From positions 227,501-289,500 of the forward strand of contig CAJNDS010001935.1 of the NCBI GenBank assembly GCA_905221605.1: DNA of 62,000 nucleotides, in the 5' to 3' direction. This DNA comes from Symbiodinium natans (taxonomy: Eukaryota; Sar; Dinophyceae; Suessiales; Symbiodiniaceae). Positions 1 through 9,319 of the stretch are shown piece by piece; position 1 is the stretch's first letter; each line of letters starts with the position of its first letter. The notes under the pieces were generated by a model. The model saw only the letters and a program-made list of their open reading frames with translations. It did not search any database and was not told the DNA's origin. A program made the position numbers and the translations under genes.

Positions 1-413
1 TCATTTCGCTTGGCGAGAACTGCTGGAATACCATAGCTCATCCCCAGTGTGTTTGGATCCTTGAGATCTTCCACCAGGTGCGGCTGCAGCGTGAAGGCAG
101 CAGATGTAGGATCATACATCAGCACGCCCCTGGAGGCCATGTGCAAGCACCATTCTTTTGTATACCGGGGATCGCAGCCAGCTCGTTTGGCAAGCTCGGA
201 GCTGCTTGCCGGGCCCTCAAAGAGAGCCTTGAAGTAGCCGACCTCCTCACCAATACCCAGCAAGCCCAGGTGAGCAGCATCGACGCCCATGTTCAAGACG
301 CTTTGCTTAAAGGGAGGTGCGCTGCTGTCGCCGGACTTCGTGGAGCGACCCGCGCTTGTGCCCAGCATGAAGCCAAGCACCCCGGCCCCACATCCCACCG
401 CAAGGATTTCCAT
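1..413 (-). CDS. winged-helix / SAM-dependent methyltransferase-like protein, 5' part (runs off left edge)
   Basis: An open frame of 137 codons starts at the ATG complementary to 411-413 and leaves the window at base 1. Residues 1-18 are small and hydrophobic (possible membrane anchor or leader). From about residue 38 it reads as a winged-helix dimerisation domain of the type that precedes a class I methyltransferase fold: helix-rich with LGLLGIGEEVGYFKALFEGP, then SSELAKRAGCDPRYTKEWCL and a wing around GVLMYDPTSAAFTL. In that family this part helps form the dimer and substrate pocket; the SAM-binding motif would lie beyond the left edge and is not visible. An AG|G acceptor-like site lies 5-6 bases upstream of the ATG, as expected for spliced-leader addition. 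The overlapping plus-strand frame at 78-527 is a shadow. Domain call by recalled resemblance to bacterial and algal methyltransferases; substrate unknown. Confidence 0.5.
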   Translation of the reverse strand, partial: MEILAVGCGAGVLGFMLGTSAGRSTKSGDSSAPPFKQSVLNMGVDAAHLGLLGIGEEVGYFKALFEGPASSSELAKRAGCDPRYTKEWCLHMASRGVLMYDPTSAAFTLQPHLVEDLKDPNTLGMSYGIPAVLAKRN

Positions 414-2161
414 GATGCCTATTGTGTGTCTATAGGCACAGTCGCAAAGGGGCCGCTCGGGCCATACACACACACAGTGGGGCATAGAATAAAGCTGTAC
501 CGGTCCTACTGGTGCAAGCCGTGGTAGTGGGAACATGTATTCAACTTACCTCTCCGCCTCGCTCAGTCTGCTCAGCTAACGTCGCACTGTATGCCGAAAC
601 AAACAGAAAAGTGCTGTTCCGAAACAAACAGAAGACAGTGATGTGACCGTGCCTTCTGGTCTTGAAGGTCGTTGTTTGACCTTGTGCGAAGTGCGAAGCA
701 ACTCTGCGAAGCTGAGTGGCTCCATCTTCAGATCTCCAGCCTTGCAGTCCCTTGTTATCATTGTTGTACTATGATTATGATTATGACTATTATTATCATT
801 ATCCTTATTGGTATAACAACTATTTGTCAACCCAAACATATAAGACCTCAACACTAAACAGGAGATGATCAACCCGAACCAGCGCGACCTGGAAAGCCAC
901 GCGAACTGTCTCACTTACCCAGACTCAGGATCTCTTGAATCTTGCCAAAAACACACGAAGGTCATGAAATTGCATAGGTCTTCTGCGAAAGCTGCCTCAC
1001 AACCCAACCTGGCCCTTGCTAAAACTCTTGCATACCTGGCATAACCACAGCATATCACAATATGCAGGACCATGATAGTTCAAGTCCCGCTGAGGCCAGT
1101 GCATCCCATGTTGCAGTCCAAAACCCAGCGCACCGTGCTCACATGTCCACGCTGCAGATTGTTCCTCGGATCAGCAAGGCGGGCAGATATGCACCAAAAG
1201 CTTGCAGCAGCGCATGTTAGGAAGGAGTCAGCTGGTGTTGACCATCTCCTGTGCCATGTTTCGGCAAAATAGCTAGGCTGCCTACCAGTACACTAAGTGC
1301 CAAGCCATGTCGTCAGAGCCAGAACCCCCTAAACCCGAAACCCTAAAAAGGCCCACGAGAATGAAACAATCTCTCGCCAGCTTGGTTTCCCTCCAGCGCC
1401 AAGGCCATGCTAACACACAGTAATGCACAGTACGACTCCCTCCCCTTGTGCTCTACACACATCTCGTCACTTCTCTAAGATGTGGCTCCTTTTGGGGTCC
1501 TTCTTATAGGGCGGTCCCTATCATTCGGGGTACCCAAGAAGGGACCATAACTTTGAGAACTCACCATGACTCACCCAAGCGAGACAGGTCTCTCGCGTAG
1601 ATAATCATCGTAGTCCGGAAAGGGCGCTGGCTTGGGAATCCAGTAAGCCTCAATGGAGCCGCGGTTGGGGCAGATCCGTTTAGGGGCATGGTGCATCCCT
1701 GCCTTAGGGTCATGATTGACAAGGTGATGCGCTGCTCTACCGTCTAATTGAGCACTACGTCAGCAGAGCAAGATGAGCAAAGACACTTGAGCCTGAGCCA
1801 AAAGAGAAGCCCTAAGCCCTTTTTGCATCTGGACTCGTTGCTGTCACCCTTTTTTGCATCCGGGCTATGATGTCCTGGCCGGAAAGTCTTAGCAACAGTT
1901 CGCCCTAAACACTAAACCTAACTGAAACCAATAAACACGGAAATCGACTGGGTCAGTTAGGGGGAGTGCAGAGGAATTTGGGGGAGTTCGGAGGGCGTTT
2001 TTAGGGGGATGCCTCTTGCAAAGCAGCACATACGAGGCCGGGTATCCGAAAGTTCAGAAACAAAAACTGCTTCAAGCGTACCTTTAGCAACTCGGTCTCT
2101 CGAGCCACCTACATGCAGAGCAACCCTCAGCTCTGGGAAGCGCCTTCAAAAGAACCCCCCG
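414..2161. other. non-coding stretch, mostly unassigned
   Basis: I find no exon I can defend. It holds a low-complexity AT-rich patch near 760-830, a few isolated CCCTAAA units (about 1323-1350, 1905-1925), a weak hairpin at about 1490-1560 (GGGGTCC/GGGACC arms) and a spliced-leader-like string at 1786-1804 on the minus strand. The 66-codon plus frame at 1072-1272 has a C-x2-C and two H but nothing else to support it. Confidence 0.4.
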
Positions 2162-2265
2162 CCCTAAACCTAAACCCTAAACCCTAAACCCTAAACCCCA
2201 AACCCTAAACCCTAAACCTTAATCCCTAACCCTTGAACCCTGAACCCTGAACCCTAAACCCTAAA
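2162..2265 (+). repeat. telomere-like CCCTAAA tract
   Basis: About 104 bp of tandem CCCTAAA with variants CCCCAAA and CCCTGAA. It is followed 104 bp later by a tract of opposite polarity (2370-2482), giving a large inverted pair. Confidence 0.95.
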
Positions 2266-2369
2266 TTCGCCAAGTCTCTCCGCCTTTCGCCTCGAAGCTT
2301 GCGCCGTCCTCGCCCGGTGCCAGTTCCGCATAGAACCGGAGCTTGCCTTGGCTGGCAAGTGCTGCATGC

Positions 2370-2482
2370 TTAGGGTTTAGGGTTTAGGGTTTAGGGTTTA
2401 GGGTTTAGGGTTTGGGGTTTGGGGTTTGGGGTTTAGGGTTTAGGGTTTGGGGTTTGGGGTTTGGGGTTTAAGGCTTAGGGTT
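2370..2482 (-). repeat. telomere-like TTTAGGG tract
   Basis: About 113 bp of tandem TTTAGGG and TTTGGGG units. It is the inverted partner of the tract at 2162-2265; the two arms could pair around a 104-bp spacer. Confidence 0.95.
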
Positions 2483-3098
2483 CATGAGTGCTTTAGACCC
2501 TTTGAAAACTGTTGTTGAACAGGTTCCCTTACAAGGAAAAGACGGGGAACTAACAAGTATCCCAGAGCACCACCCCAGGTGAGGCTTGCCGCAGGGCTGG
2601 GTTTAGAGCTTGGGTTTTCCGTTGTCCCAGCTGTTTGGGTGTGTTTCTGGTGTTGGTTGTAAAGACGAAAACACCGTGGACAAATCAACATGGAAAGCTG
2701 AACCAAAAAAGGCAAGTTGCAAATGTCTCGGTTTCCCAGGACGATGAAAACCTTACTTTTGCATAGATTCAGTTTTCCCAAGCAGCTTCGATCGAGGTAA
2801 GGGCTCTGGCCGGCTCAAGCGGACATGTTATCGTGCTGGCCACGTAGCTCTTGACCAGTAGCGCTGCTTCAGCGACAGAAGTGTCTTCACCACCCGGATG
2901 TCACCAGGGCCCTTGTCGACGGCATCGCCTGCGCTGCCAGAGCTTATGCCAGGGCACGGCTGGCGAGAAACTCAAAACATGAGGTGGGTTCGAACAGATG
3001 CCAGTTTGAGCTAAGTTGCTGCACGCAGCCGGGCGGCCACGAGTCCCAGTGGCACCGGCAACAAAACTCGAATCAAAGCAACAGAGTAAACAAAAAAA

Positions 3099-3120
3099 CA
3101 CACACACACACACACACACC
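3099..3120 (+). repeat. (CA)n microsatellite
   Basis: About 11 CA dinucleotides within a short C-rich context; no coding frame is supported across it. Confidence 0.9.
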
Positions 3121-3341
3121 CCTCAGCACAATCTGCACATCAAATGACATGGGGACTGGGACGCTAGAGTGGGCACATGTGGGCATGGAAAACTCCCCTA
3201 AACCGTAAGCCCTAAACCCTAAACCCTATGCCTTTTGCAACTTCTTGGGCCTCCGAAGACGAGGTAGCCATTTTCGCGCAGGCAAAGCTCCCCTGGACCC
3301 CAGGCCCCTCGCTCCTGACAGCAATCGGCCGCGGGACGCTT

Positions 3342-3444
3342 CGGGTTTAGGGTTTAGGGTTTAGGGTTTCGGGTTTAGGGTTTAGGGTTTCGGGTCTAAT
3401 CGCTCACACTCGGACAAGCCAGGTTTAGGGTTTAGGGTTTAGGA
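3342..3444 (-). repeat. TTTAGGG tracts with TTTCGGG variants
   Basis: Two blocks (3342-3393 and 3422-3444) separated by a 28-bp unique spacer. The variant TTTCGGG occurs twice in the first block. Confidence 0.9.
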
Positions 3445-3616
3445 TTGCAAATACTTTTGACAGCATCGGGACCACGAAAGCCTGAGGAAAACCGCGAACA
3501 TGGACAGCGCAGATGACAAAACCGAAGCCCTTAGAACTCAAGATTGCAGGCCTCATTCATCAGGCTCAGGTTTTGGGCCCGTTGGTGAGACCAACACTTC
3601 CTTGTGGACTCCCTGG

Positions 3617-3651
3617 CCCTAACCCTAAACCCTAAACCCTAAACCCTAAAC
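3617..3651 (+). repeat. CCCTAAA tract at 5' end of a putative intron
   Basis: Five near-perfect CCCTAAA units lying immediately downstream (minus strand) of metallophosphatase exon 2. On the transcript strand it reads GGTTTAGGG, which offers a GT donor. Confidence 0.85.
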
Positions 3652-3654
3652 CTC

Positions 3655-3884
3655 CAACATAAAAATGAAAGCAAGCGAAGAGCGGTTCCCCGTCCTCGCC
3701 GTCCCAAAACAGGACGTGGCTCAGGGACACGAAGTGGACCTGGAGGGCGTATTGATGCGGTCTCTTTGTGATCGCACCTGACTGAAGGGAAAGAGTCTGA
3801 CTGCGTCCCAGATGCCATGTATTCCCAGTTTCCTTCCACATCTGTCAGAAATTCGACCGTCCTTGGTGCCATCGTTTGCAACTC
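3655..3884 (-). CDS. calcineurin-like metallophosphatase, two internal exons (fragment)
   Basis: Exon 1 (3816-3884) follows an AG|G acceptor and reads 23 codons ending FLTDVEGNWEYM. Exon 2 starts at 3739 after CCAG|G and continues VHFVSLSHVLFWDGEDGEP to about 3657. The two join in phase 0 through a GC-AG intron of 76 bp. The string TDVEGNWEY is, as I recall, the hallmark opening of a protist family of calcineurin-like phosphoesterases, whose D-x-E-G-N replaces the usual GDxHG; the downstream FGGD metal motif was not found. Exon 2 runs straight into a telomere-like tract (3617-3651), so the next intron seems to begin with that repeat. It could be a decayed copy. Start and end of the gene are unknown. 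Confidence 0.4.
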
Positions 3885-4012
3885 CTGCTTCATGACGTCA
3901 GGTCTGGGGAATACGAGTACCCCATTGGTGCGGCTGGAAGTGTCTATTGGCCACTAAACCCCGAGCTCGCCCTGAAACACGCCATGCTCGCGCATGACTC
4001 GCATTCTACCTC

Positions 4013-4116
4013 GAGGCTCATGGATACTTCTTTGTAAGGCTACAAGTACCCTGAGGTTATGAGTTTAGTTACCAGTTACCACTTAGAACCCTACTTCTAA
4101 GTACCCATGAACCTCC
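4013..4116. mobile_element. hairpin element family B, copy 1
   Basis: Imperfect inverted repeat of about 104 bp. The right end TACCCATGAACCTCC is shared with four other copies in this window (8665, 27021, 38738, 56084); the left end is degenerate (GCTCATGGATAC). The centre contains the family's AAGTACC and TAACCT-like words. No coding capacity. Confidence 0.55.
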
Positions 4117-4129
4117 ACCCGCCAAGGAG

Positions 4130-4590
4130 CATGTCCTCGGTGAGCTTTGGCACCTCTGGGATGACGCCTAACCTGAAGGCGCATCCGGGCTCTCTGTGGG
4201 TTTAGGGTTTAGGGTTTAGGGTTTAGGTTTTACCCTTTTGGGGTACCCTAAATATTAGGTGCCGTATTACAACAATTTTGACAACCACTCATGTGATATC
4301 TGCCGGAACCAAAGACTCAACCCACTTCGCTCCATCTCATGATATCTCATGATATTCACAAGACAAACCCTAAACACTAAAGCCTGGAATCCGAGCAGGG
4401 CTTGCACAAGAAATACCACCAACAGATGCATCTTCAGGCTCGGGGCACACCGTTTCACAATGACACTTGCCAGCGTTTCACAATGACACTTGCCACGCTT
4501 GTGAGCTTATGATGAACAAGATCTGCTAGTTGCTGCTCGTTTGTATCGCGGGCATCGTAACGTGCCGCAAATGACGTGGTACCTGACACC
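4130..4590. other. non-coding stretch
   Basis: Contains a TTTAGGG tract (4197-4229) and a directly repeated block near 4452-4495 (a roughly 22-bp unit beginning GTTTCACAATGACAC occurs twice). No defensible exon. Confidence 0.5.
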
Positions 4591-4596
4591 ACTGAC

Positions 4597-4752
4597 AACC
4601 AGCATGGGCTATTAGGCCTAACGGGCCTTTCTAAAGGAGTTATGGGTATAATAGGGGACAATAGGGGATAATAGGGTACAATAGGGTACAATAGGGTACA
4701 ATAGGGTACAATAGGGTATAATAGGGTATAATCGGGTATAATAGGGTATCAT
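4597..4752. mobile_element. element family C, copy 1, with decamer array
   Basis: Begins CCAGCATGGGCTATTAGG, as do copies at 21130 and 58721. It carries GGGCCTTTCTAAAGG and then a tandem array (about 4640-4748) of a decamer ATAGGGTACA/ATAGGGTATA repeated about ten times. The same decamer occurs in the copy at 21130. Confidence 0.6.
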
Positions 4753-4844
4753 CTGAGCTGCTGCGGGAAGCGCCGCTTCGCCATGTCCAGCGACGACGCG
4801 CTCCTTAGACCCGGCTTTGCATGACCCCCCGTTTTCGTCTAGCA

Positions 4845-4930
4845 GGGTAAAGGGTTTAGGGATGTTTAGGGTGTCTAGGGTTTAGGGCTTAGGGTCTCTG
4901 GTTTAGGGTTTAGGGCTTAGGGTTTAGAGT
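4845..4930 (-). repeat. degenerate TTTAGGG tract
   Basis: Interrupted TTTAGGG and CTTAGGG units over about 85 bp. Confidence 0.8.
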
Positions 4931-5172
4931 ATTCTTGATGCTGGACATGCTGCAGTTTGAAGTGGAAGCCATGTGCCTGCTACAGTCCACAAAGTAGGGT
5001 TCGACGATGCCATTGAATACCTACAATCCTGAGTGGTAACGGTAACATATTGCAGTACGGGCAAGTTTGTTACTGAATGAATACCTGCCGTGCCACTCGC
5101 TGCTACAAGTAGAAGCAAGTCGGAGTCTAGTTTTCCGTTTTCTGCACGACCGACTCAGAAGCACCTTGAAAC

Positions 5173-5371
5173 CCCAAAGAGCCCTTTTATACCCCTTACT
5201 TCAGGAATTTACCTTAAACCAGATTAAGGGTCCTTTATATGATTCATAAATATATACCTTAAATTCAGGGATATACCTTAAGTTATACAGGGATCCTCAA
5301 TTAAGGAATATACCTTAATATGATTTAGGGTCTATATTCCTAATTAAGGGGTATAAAGGTTGTGCTCCTTG
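5173..5371. mobile_element. hairpin element family A, copy 1 (long variant)
   Basis: Opens CCCAAAGAGCCC and closes with a degenerate partner (AAGGGGTATAAAGG...GCTCC). It is about twice the usual 110 bp, with the internal words TATACCTTAA and ATGATT repeated, consistent with an internal duplication. No clear target duplication. Confidence 0.55.
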
Positions 5372-5481
5372 AAGCTTGCCTTGCCAAGCTGCGGCGCGGC
5401 AGGCGCTGGCTGGCGAGCCTCGTCGAAGAGCCAGCGCGTGAACGCCTCGCAACCTTCACTTCCGACAAAAGGCCGAAGGAC

Positions 5482-5555
5482 AGGGTTTAGGGTTTAGGGT
5501 TTAGAGCTTAGGGCTTAGGGCTTAGGGCTTAGGGCTTAGGGCTTAGGGTTTAAGG
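5482..5555 (-). repeat. TTTAGGG / CTTAGGG tract
   Basis: Three TTTAGGG units followed by about seven CTTAGGG units; the homogeneous variant run points to local unit-by-unit amplification. Confidence 0.9.
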
Positions 5556-7834
5556 GCATAGGACGTCATATTTGGGACTGAATGATACAACCCGCCTTTT
5601 TGAAAACCATGTAGAATTCTTTTAAGGTTTCGAATTGGCATGCTGTCATATCTGTCATATCAGCAAGCCTGACCCCCCTCCCGACCCATGGGCACTTATG
5701 TCACGGGTCGCTAGGAAGTGTGAGGAAGCCAACTGGGAAGCCCTACACCCATGAGCCTACACGCAGATGTCCGACGGGTCACAGGGCCATGCCCTCAATA
5801 CCAGATCAAACCGGATGTCGGCTCATTGGTCTCGGTTTCGCTTGCCTTTCGATCTTCTCGCCATACCCGGCATACCAGTACTCTAGCTGCCACCCCTTGT
5901 GAGCAACACCACCAGCAACTGCCTGGCTAAAATGTCTTAGCAAAGGGGTTCAGGGTTTAGGGTTTAGGGTAGTTGACCTTGATCGCGGGCGCTCACTTCT
6001 GCATAGCCATAGCCGAGACGAGTGGCTGATGGGCTCGTCCTCGTGGATTCCAGCTGCCTGTAGGATCTTCCTGGGCCGGGCTTTAGGCGCTGTGGCACTT
6101 AGGATGGATGACCAGCCCTTACCTTAAGAACCCCAAACCAGCCTTGCTTTGCAGGGTAGTGTATATATAGATATGTTTTCCAAACCCACGCCCTTTCTGC
6201 CCAAAGCCCTCAACCCTGGTGTGGGTGAACATGGCAACCGGGCCCTTCCTTTGTTCGAGAGCCTGTGGGATGCAGATCCCTGCGTGTGTACGACCCAAAC
6301 CGACTGTTTGAGAAGTTCTCCCGGGCATAAATTCTTAAAAGTGCGTGTGGCCTTCCCCAAAGTCCACGATGTTAAGTCTTTTCTGGCCTAAACCCTAAAC
6401 CCTAAACGGCCCTAAACCCTAAACCCTAAGCCAAGGGGCAGAAGGTCCTCCTCCTTCCAGCTTTCATCGAGGCGACCTCGCGCAGACAATGCGAGCATCC
6501 TGTCAGATTCTGGGCTTTTTCGGAACGTACAGACCCTCAACCCTAAACCCTAAACCCTATAAACCCCAAACAAGAAGGAACATGTAGGCATCACGACCAC
6601 GTGGTCGGCCGAGGCAAACCTTCCAGTTTGAAGGCGAAACGAGACCCTTTAAACCTAAAACCCCACACCCCGATGGTAGATGTTGACTTGTCCTTGTCCT
6701 TTCCCCTTGAGCCTTGCGGCTTAGGGATCATAAGGGTTTATAGGGTTTATAAGGGTTTATAGGGCTTATAAGTACTTATAAGGGTTTATAGGCTTTATGA
6801 GGACTTATCGAGTTTATGGGAGATGCCCGTGCTGGGTTTTGTCATGACAGGCATCGCCGAGGTGCGCAAAGCTTCCAGTAGGAGGGATCGGTCAACGGTG
6901 CCACCTTAAAAGCGAAAAGCCGCCAGGTTGCGTTTTATAGGGTTTAGGGTTTAGGGTGATTGTGGGCAAATATCAGGCTTGGAGGACGACCCCCAAACTT
7001 GCATGTTGCTTAGAATCTACCCGTGGCAGTCGCACCTGAAACAACAATGGCACCTCCGCATGCAAACGGCTTAAGTCCAAGCACGCGCTCCCCCCCCCAA
7101 TACTGACAGCCACTATGGAGCTGTGCCGCCACCATCCGTTGCCAGGACTTGCAAGGAGTGTGCAATTCCTTGCAGGGCATGGAGTCACGCCCTTCAAAGA
7201 GCTAGACATGGACTTAGAGGGTTTAGGGTTTAGGGTTTAGGGTTTAGGGGGGCGTTCATGGGTTGCATGTCCCAATGGAGGAAGAGCTTTCTGGCTACTC
7301 GCGAATCAATCGAGAGGCGCTCGCAGGCTGACGCGTCCATGGTGCTCAGGCAGGCATTATCTACTCATGGCTAGGACTCTGTATGGTTCATGTCGACAAG
7401 AATCTATGCTGCGCTGGGTGCTGTCAGCTATATTCTATACTAGGAACCTAGTTTGGGGTATCTGATGGTGAGAGTCGAGGTTCACAGCCACCTCTGACAT
7501 CTCTGATGAAAACTAGCGGCATCTAGCTTTGCCAATGACTGGTCTAGAAGCTCAAAGTTCTAAATCCAGGAGAAGCTTTGGTCACGTACGTCTGTTCTTC
7601 TTTACATGCTGTGTGGGCCAAAGCCAAGTCAAGAAGTAGTCAAAGCGATCCAGACTGGCTCGCCCCGCAAGGGTGCACATGAACACCTGCCACTGCCAGC
7701 ATCAACATGTTCAGCAAGCATCGTCTTTCAAGGCAGTGGTACCATATTGATGCTGCGATGTGAGTGACTCGGTATGTCCAGCTCCCTGAGCCCTGCCGAT
7801 CTCTGCCGAATGATCTGCACTTGGAGCCTGGCAC
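5556..7834. other. non-coding or unresolved stretch
   Basis: Scattered short telomere-like tracts (5945-5972, 6390-6430, 6538-6570, 6935-6958, 7215-7245) and a decamer-like array of TATAAGGGTT units at 6725-6805. Introns or lost 3' exons of the methyltransferase fragment at 7835-8158 may lie here, but none could be recognised. Confidence 0.4.
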
Positions 7835-8158
7835 GTTGTTGACTTTGTCACGTGCAGCGGTTGCTCTGGCTTTGCCAAGCATCTCCGGTGTCCTCACAAA
7901 GCTCAGCCAAGCTGCAAACTGTTTGCTGGGGACGATGCGACGGCAGATAGCTCTACAGCAACTAAGCCTCCCGCATGTCGACACCAAGCACGTGTCCCTT
8001 GGGTCCGACCTGGCCACAGAAACACACAGGCGCCGCCAGGATTGCTCGTGCCGAAAACATCTCCATGATGCTCCAACACTGATTTTTACATGGTCCCCAG
8101 CCTGCTTTGCGGCAATGAAGCAGTCCATACCTGCCCCACTGCCCAGGTCCAACACCAC
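7835..8158 (-). CDS. arsenite S-adenosylmethyltransferase-like, three exons of the SAM-binding core
   Basis: Exon A (8102-8158) reads VVLDLGSGAGMDCFIAAKQ, exon B (7975-8009) VGPKGHVLGVDM, exon C (7835-7892) TPEMLGKARATAARDKVNN. Joined they give 50 residues in one frame with motif I (DLGSGAGMD) and the acidic loop GVDMTPEM typical of ArsM/AS3MT enzymes, which methylate As(III) to methylarsenicals with SAM. Introns between A-B and B-C both have GC donors and AG|G acceptors; the donor after C is GT. Upstream, the acceptor of exon A lies just 3' of a CCCTAAA-type tract (8172-8200). The As-binding cysteines and the C-terminal half were not found, so this is either a piece of a gene with larger introns or a decayed copy. 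The frame 7640-8167 reads through these introns and is not the real product. Confidence 0.55.
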
Positions 8159-8171
8159 CTGGGCCATGGTT

Positions 8172-8200
8172 GAGGGCTTAAGGTTTAGGGCTTAGGGTGC
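8172..8200 (-). repeat. short telomere-like tract at 3' end of an intron
   Basis: On the minus strand it reads CCCTAAG/CCCTAAA units ending about 12 bases before the CCCAG|G acceptor of the arsenite methyltransferase exon, so it occupies the branch-site and pyrimidine region. Confidence 0.7.
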
Positions 8201-8518
8201 GACTGTGACATAAGCTTATGTTTGGGGTACAAGTAGTGGGTTGAGAAGGTGAGGGAATTGTGCAAGCGGGCTTTTTTGCTTCTTGAGCTTGATCCTGTGA
8301 ACATTTTTCAACGACGCCTTCTATGGCAAACTACACAAAACTTCGCCGGCGAGGCGCACGTTGCGTGCACATCGTTTTGCTCAATTTCTTCTTGTTCCTG
8401 ATGCTGCTTTATCGAAACAAACTCCGCGATCCGTCCCTGACTATTGATTTGATCAAGTAAAGTAGAGACACCGTACCCGACACATGCGGCGACAGGTCCT
8501 TCACATTCTCAACTCAAC

Positions 8519-8601
8519 CCCCCTAAACCCTAAACCCTAAACCCTAAACCCTAAACCCTAAGCCCTAAGCCCTAAGCCCTAAACCCTAAACCCTAAACCC
8601 T
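8519..8601 (+). repeat. CCCTAAA tract with CCCTAAG block
   Basis: About 12 units; three consecutive CCCTAAG variants in the middle. Confidence 0.95.
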
Positions 8602-8664
8602 CCCCTGACTCTGAGGCTCCCAAGACTCCCTTGCCATAGAGTTGATGGGCGTTCAGTACTTGGA

Positions 8665-8768
8665 GGAGGTTCATGGGCAGTTCTAAGGAGGGTTCTAAGT
8701 ATGGCAACTATACTTATAACCCTATTCAGGGTGCTTCTAACCCTGCTTATAACTACCCATGAACCTCC
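8665..8768. mobile_element. hairpin element family B, copy 2
   Basis: Starts GGAGGTTCATGGGCAG and ends CTACCCATGAACCTCC; 104 bp with near-complete terminal complementarity and the internal words CTAAGTATGG and TATAACCCT. Confidence 0.8.
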
Positions 8769-8984
8769 GAGTGGCCCTGTTGCAACTGGGCTTGAGGACT
8801 AGTGGCCCTAAACCCTAATCCCTAAACCCTTAGCTTCTCTTAATTCTATAAGCCCCCAAGTACAGGACGCAAGCTACAGCCACCCTCATGTCCCCGCAGG
8901 ACGCACCTCACCCGGCTGGAGGTTGGCTGCGACGAGGGGATTGCCGCAGCCCAGGCCTACAGAAAAGGGAATAATAAATCTGCG

Positions 8985-9140
8985 CATATATATATATGTA
9001 TGCTATCTTTAAGCTAAGATACAAAAACATAATACGATGTAACAATTTCTTTTATATATATATATATAGAGCATATATATATATATATATGCAAGATAGA
9101 TAGATAGATAGATAGATATATATGTATATATACACATACA
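8985..9140. repeat. AT and GATA microsatellite cluster
   Basis: Runs of (TA)n at about 8988-8997, 9056-9068 and 9074-9090, (GATA)n at about 9097-9117, then TATATA. It lies 180 bp beyond the stop codon of the NF-X1-type gene, probably in its 3' flank. Confidence 0.9.
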
Positions 9141-9319
9141 GATAACGACCCACAGTTGGGAGTTCAGCGACGCAGGCTCGAGGTTTTCCAGGGAGACATG
9201 GGTGCTGTACACTGTATGGGCCATGTTCAAGCCCCTGGACAATGTCACCATAGCCTGGACCATAGCTTCCGAGCAATCCACAGGGAAAGTGCATTGATAG
9301 AAAAAAACACTCTGAGTCC

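Noticed and set aside
78-527. 149-codon plus-strand frame
   Set aside because: Antisense to the better-supported methyltransferase-like frame, which shows family motifs.
1072-1272. Possible C2H2 zinc finger (C-x2-C-x12-H-x6-H)
   Set aside because: Histidine spacing is off, no second finger, no splice or frame support.
3250-3280. GTAGCCATTTT, similar to the 5' part of the spliced leader
   Set aside because: The following bases (CGCGCAG) do not match the leader and no gene start is nearby.
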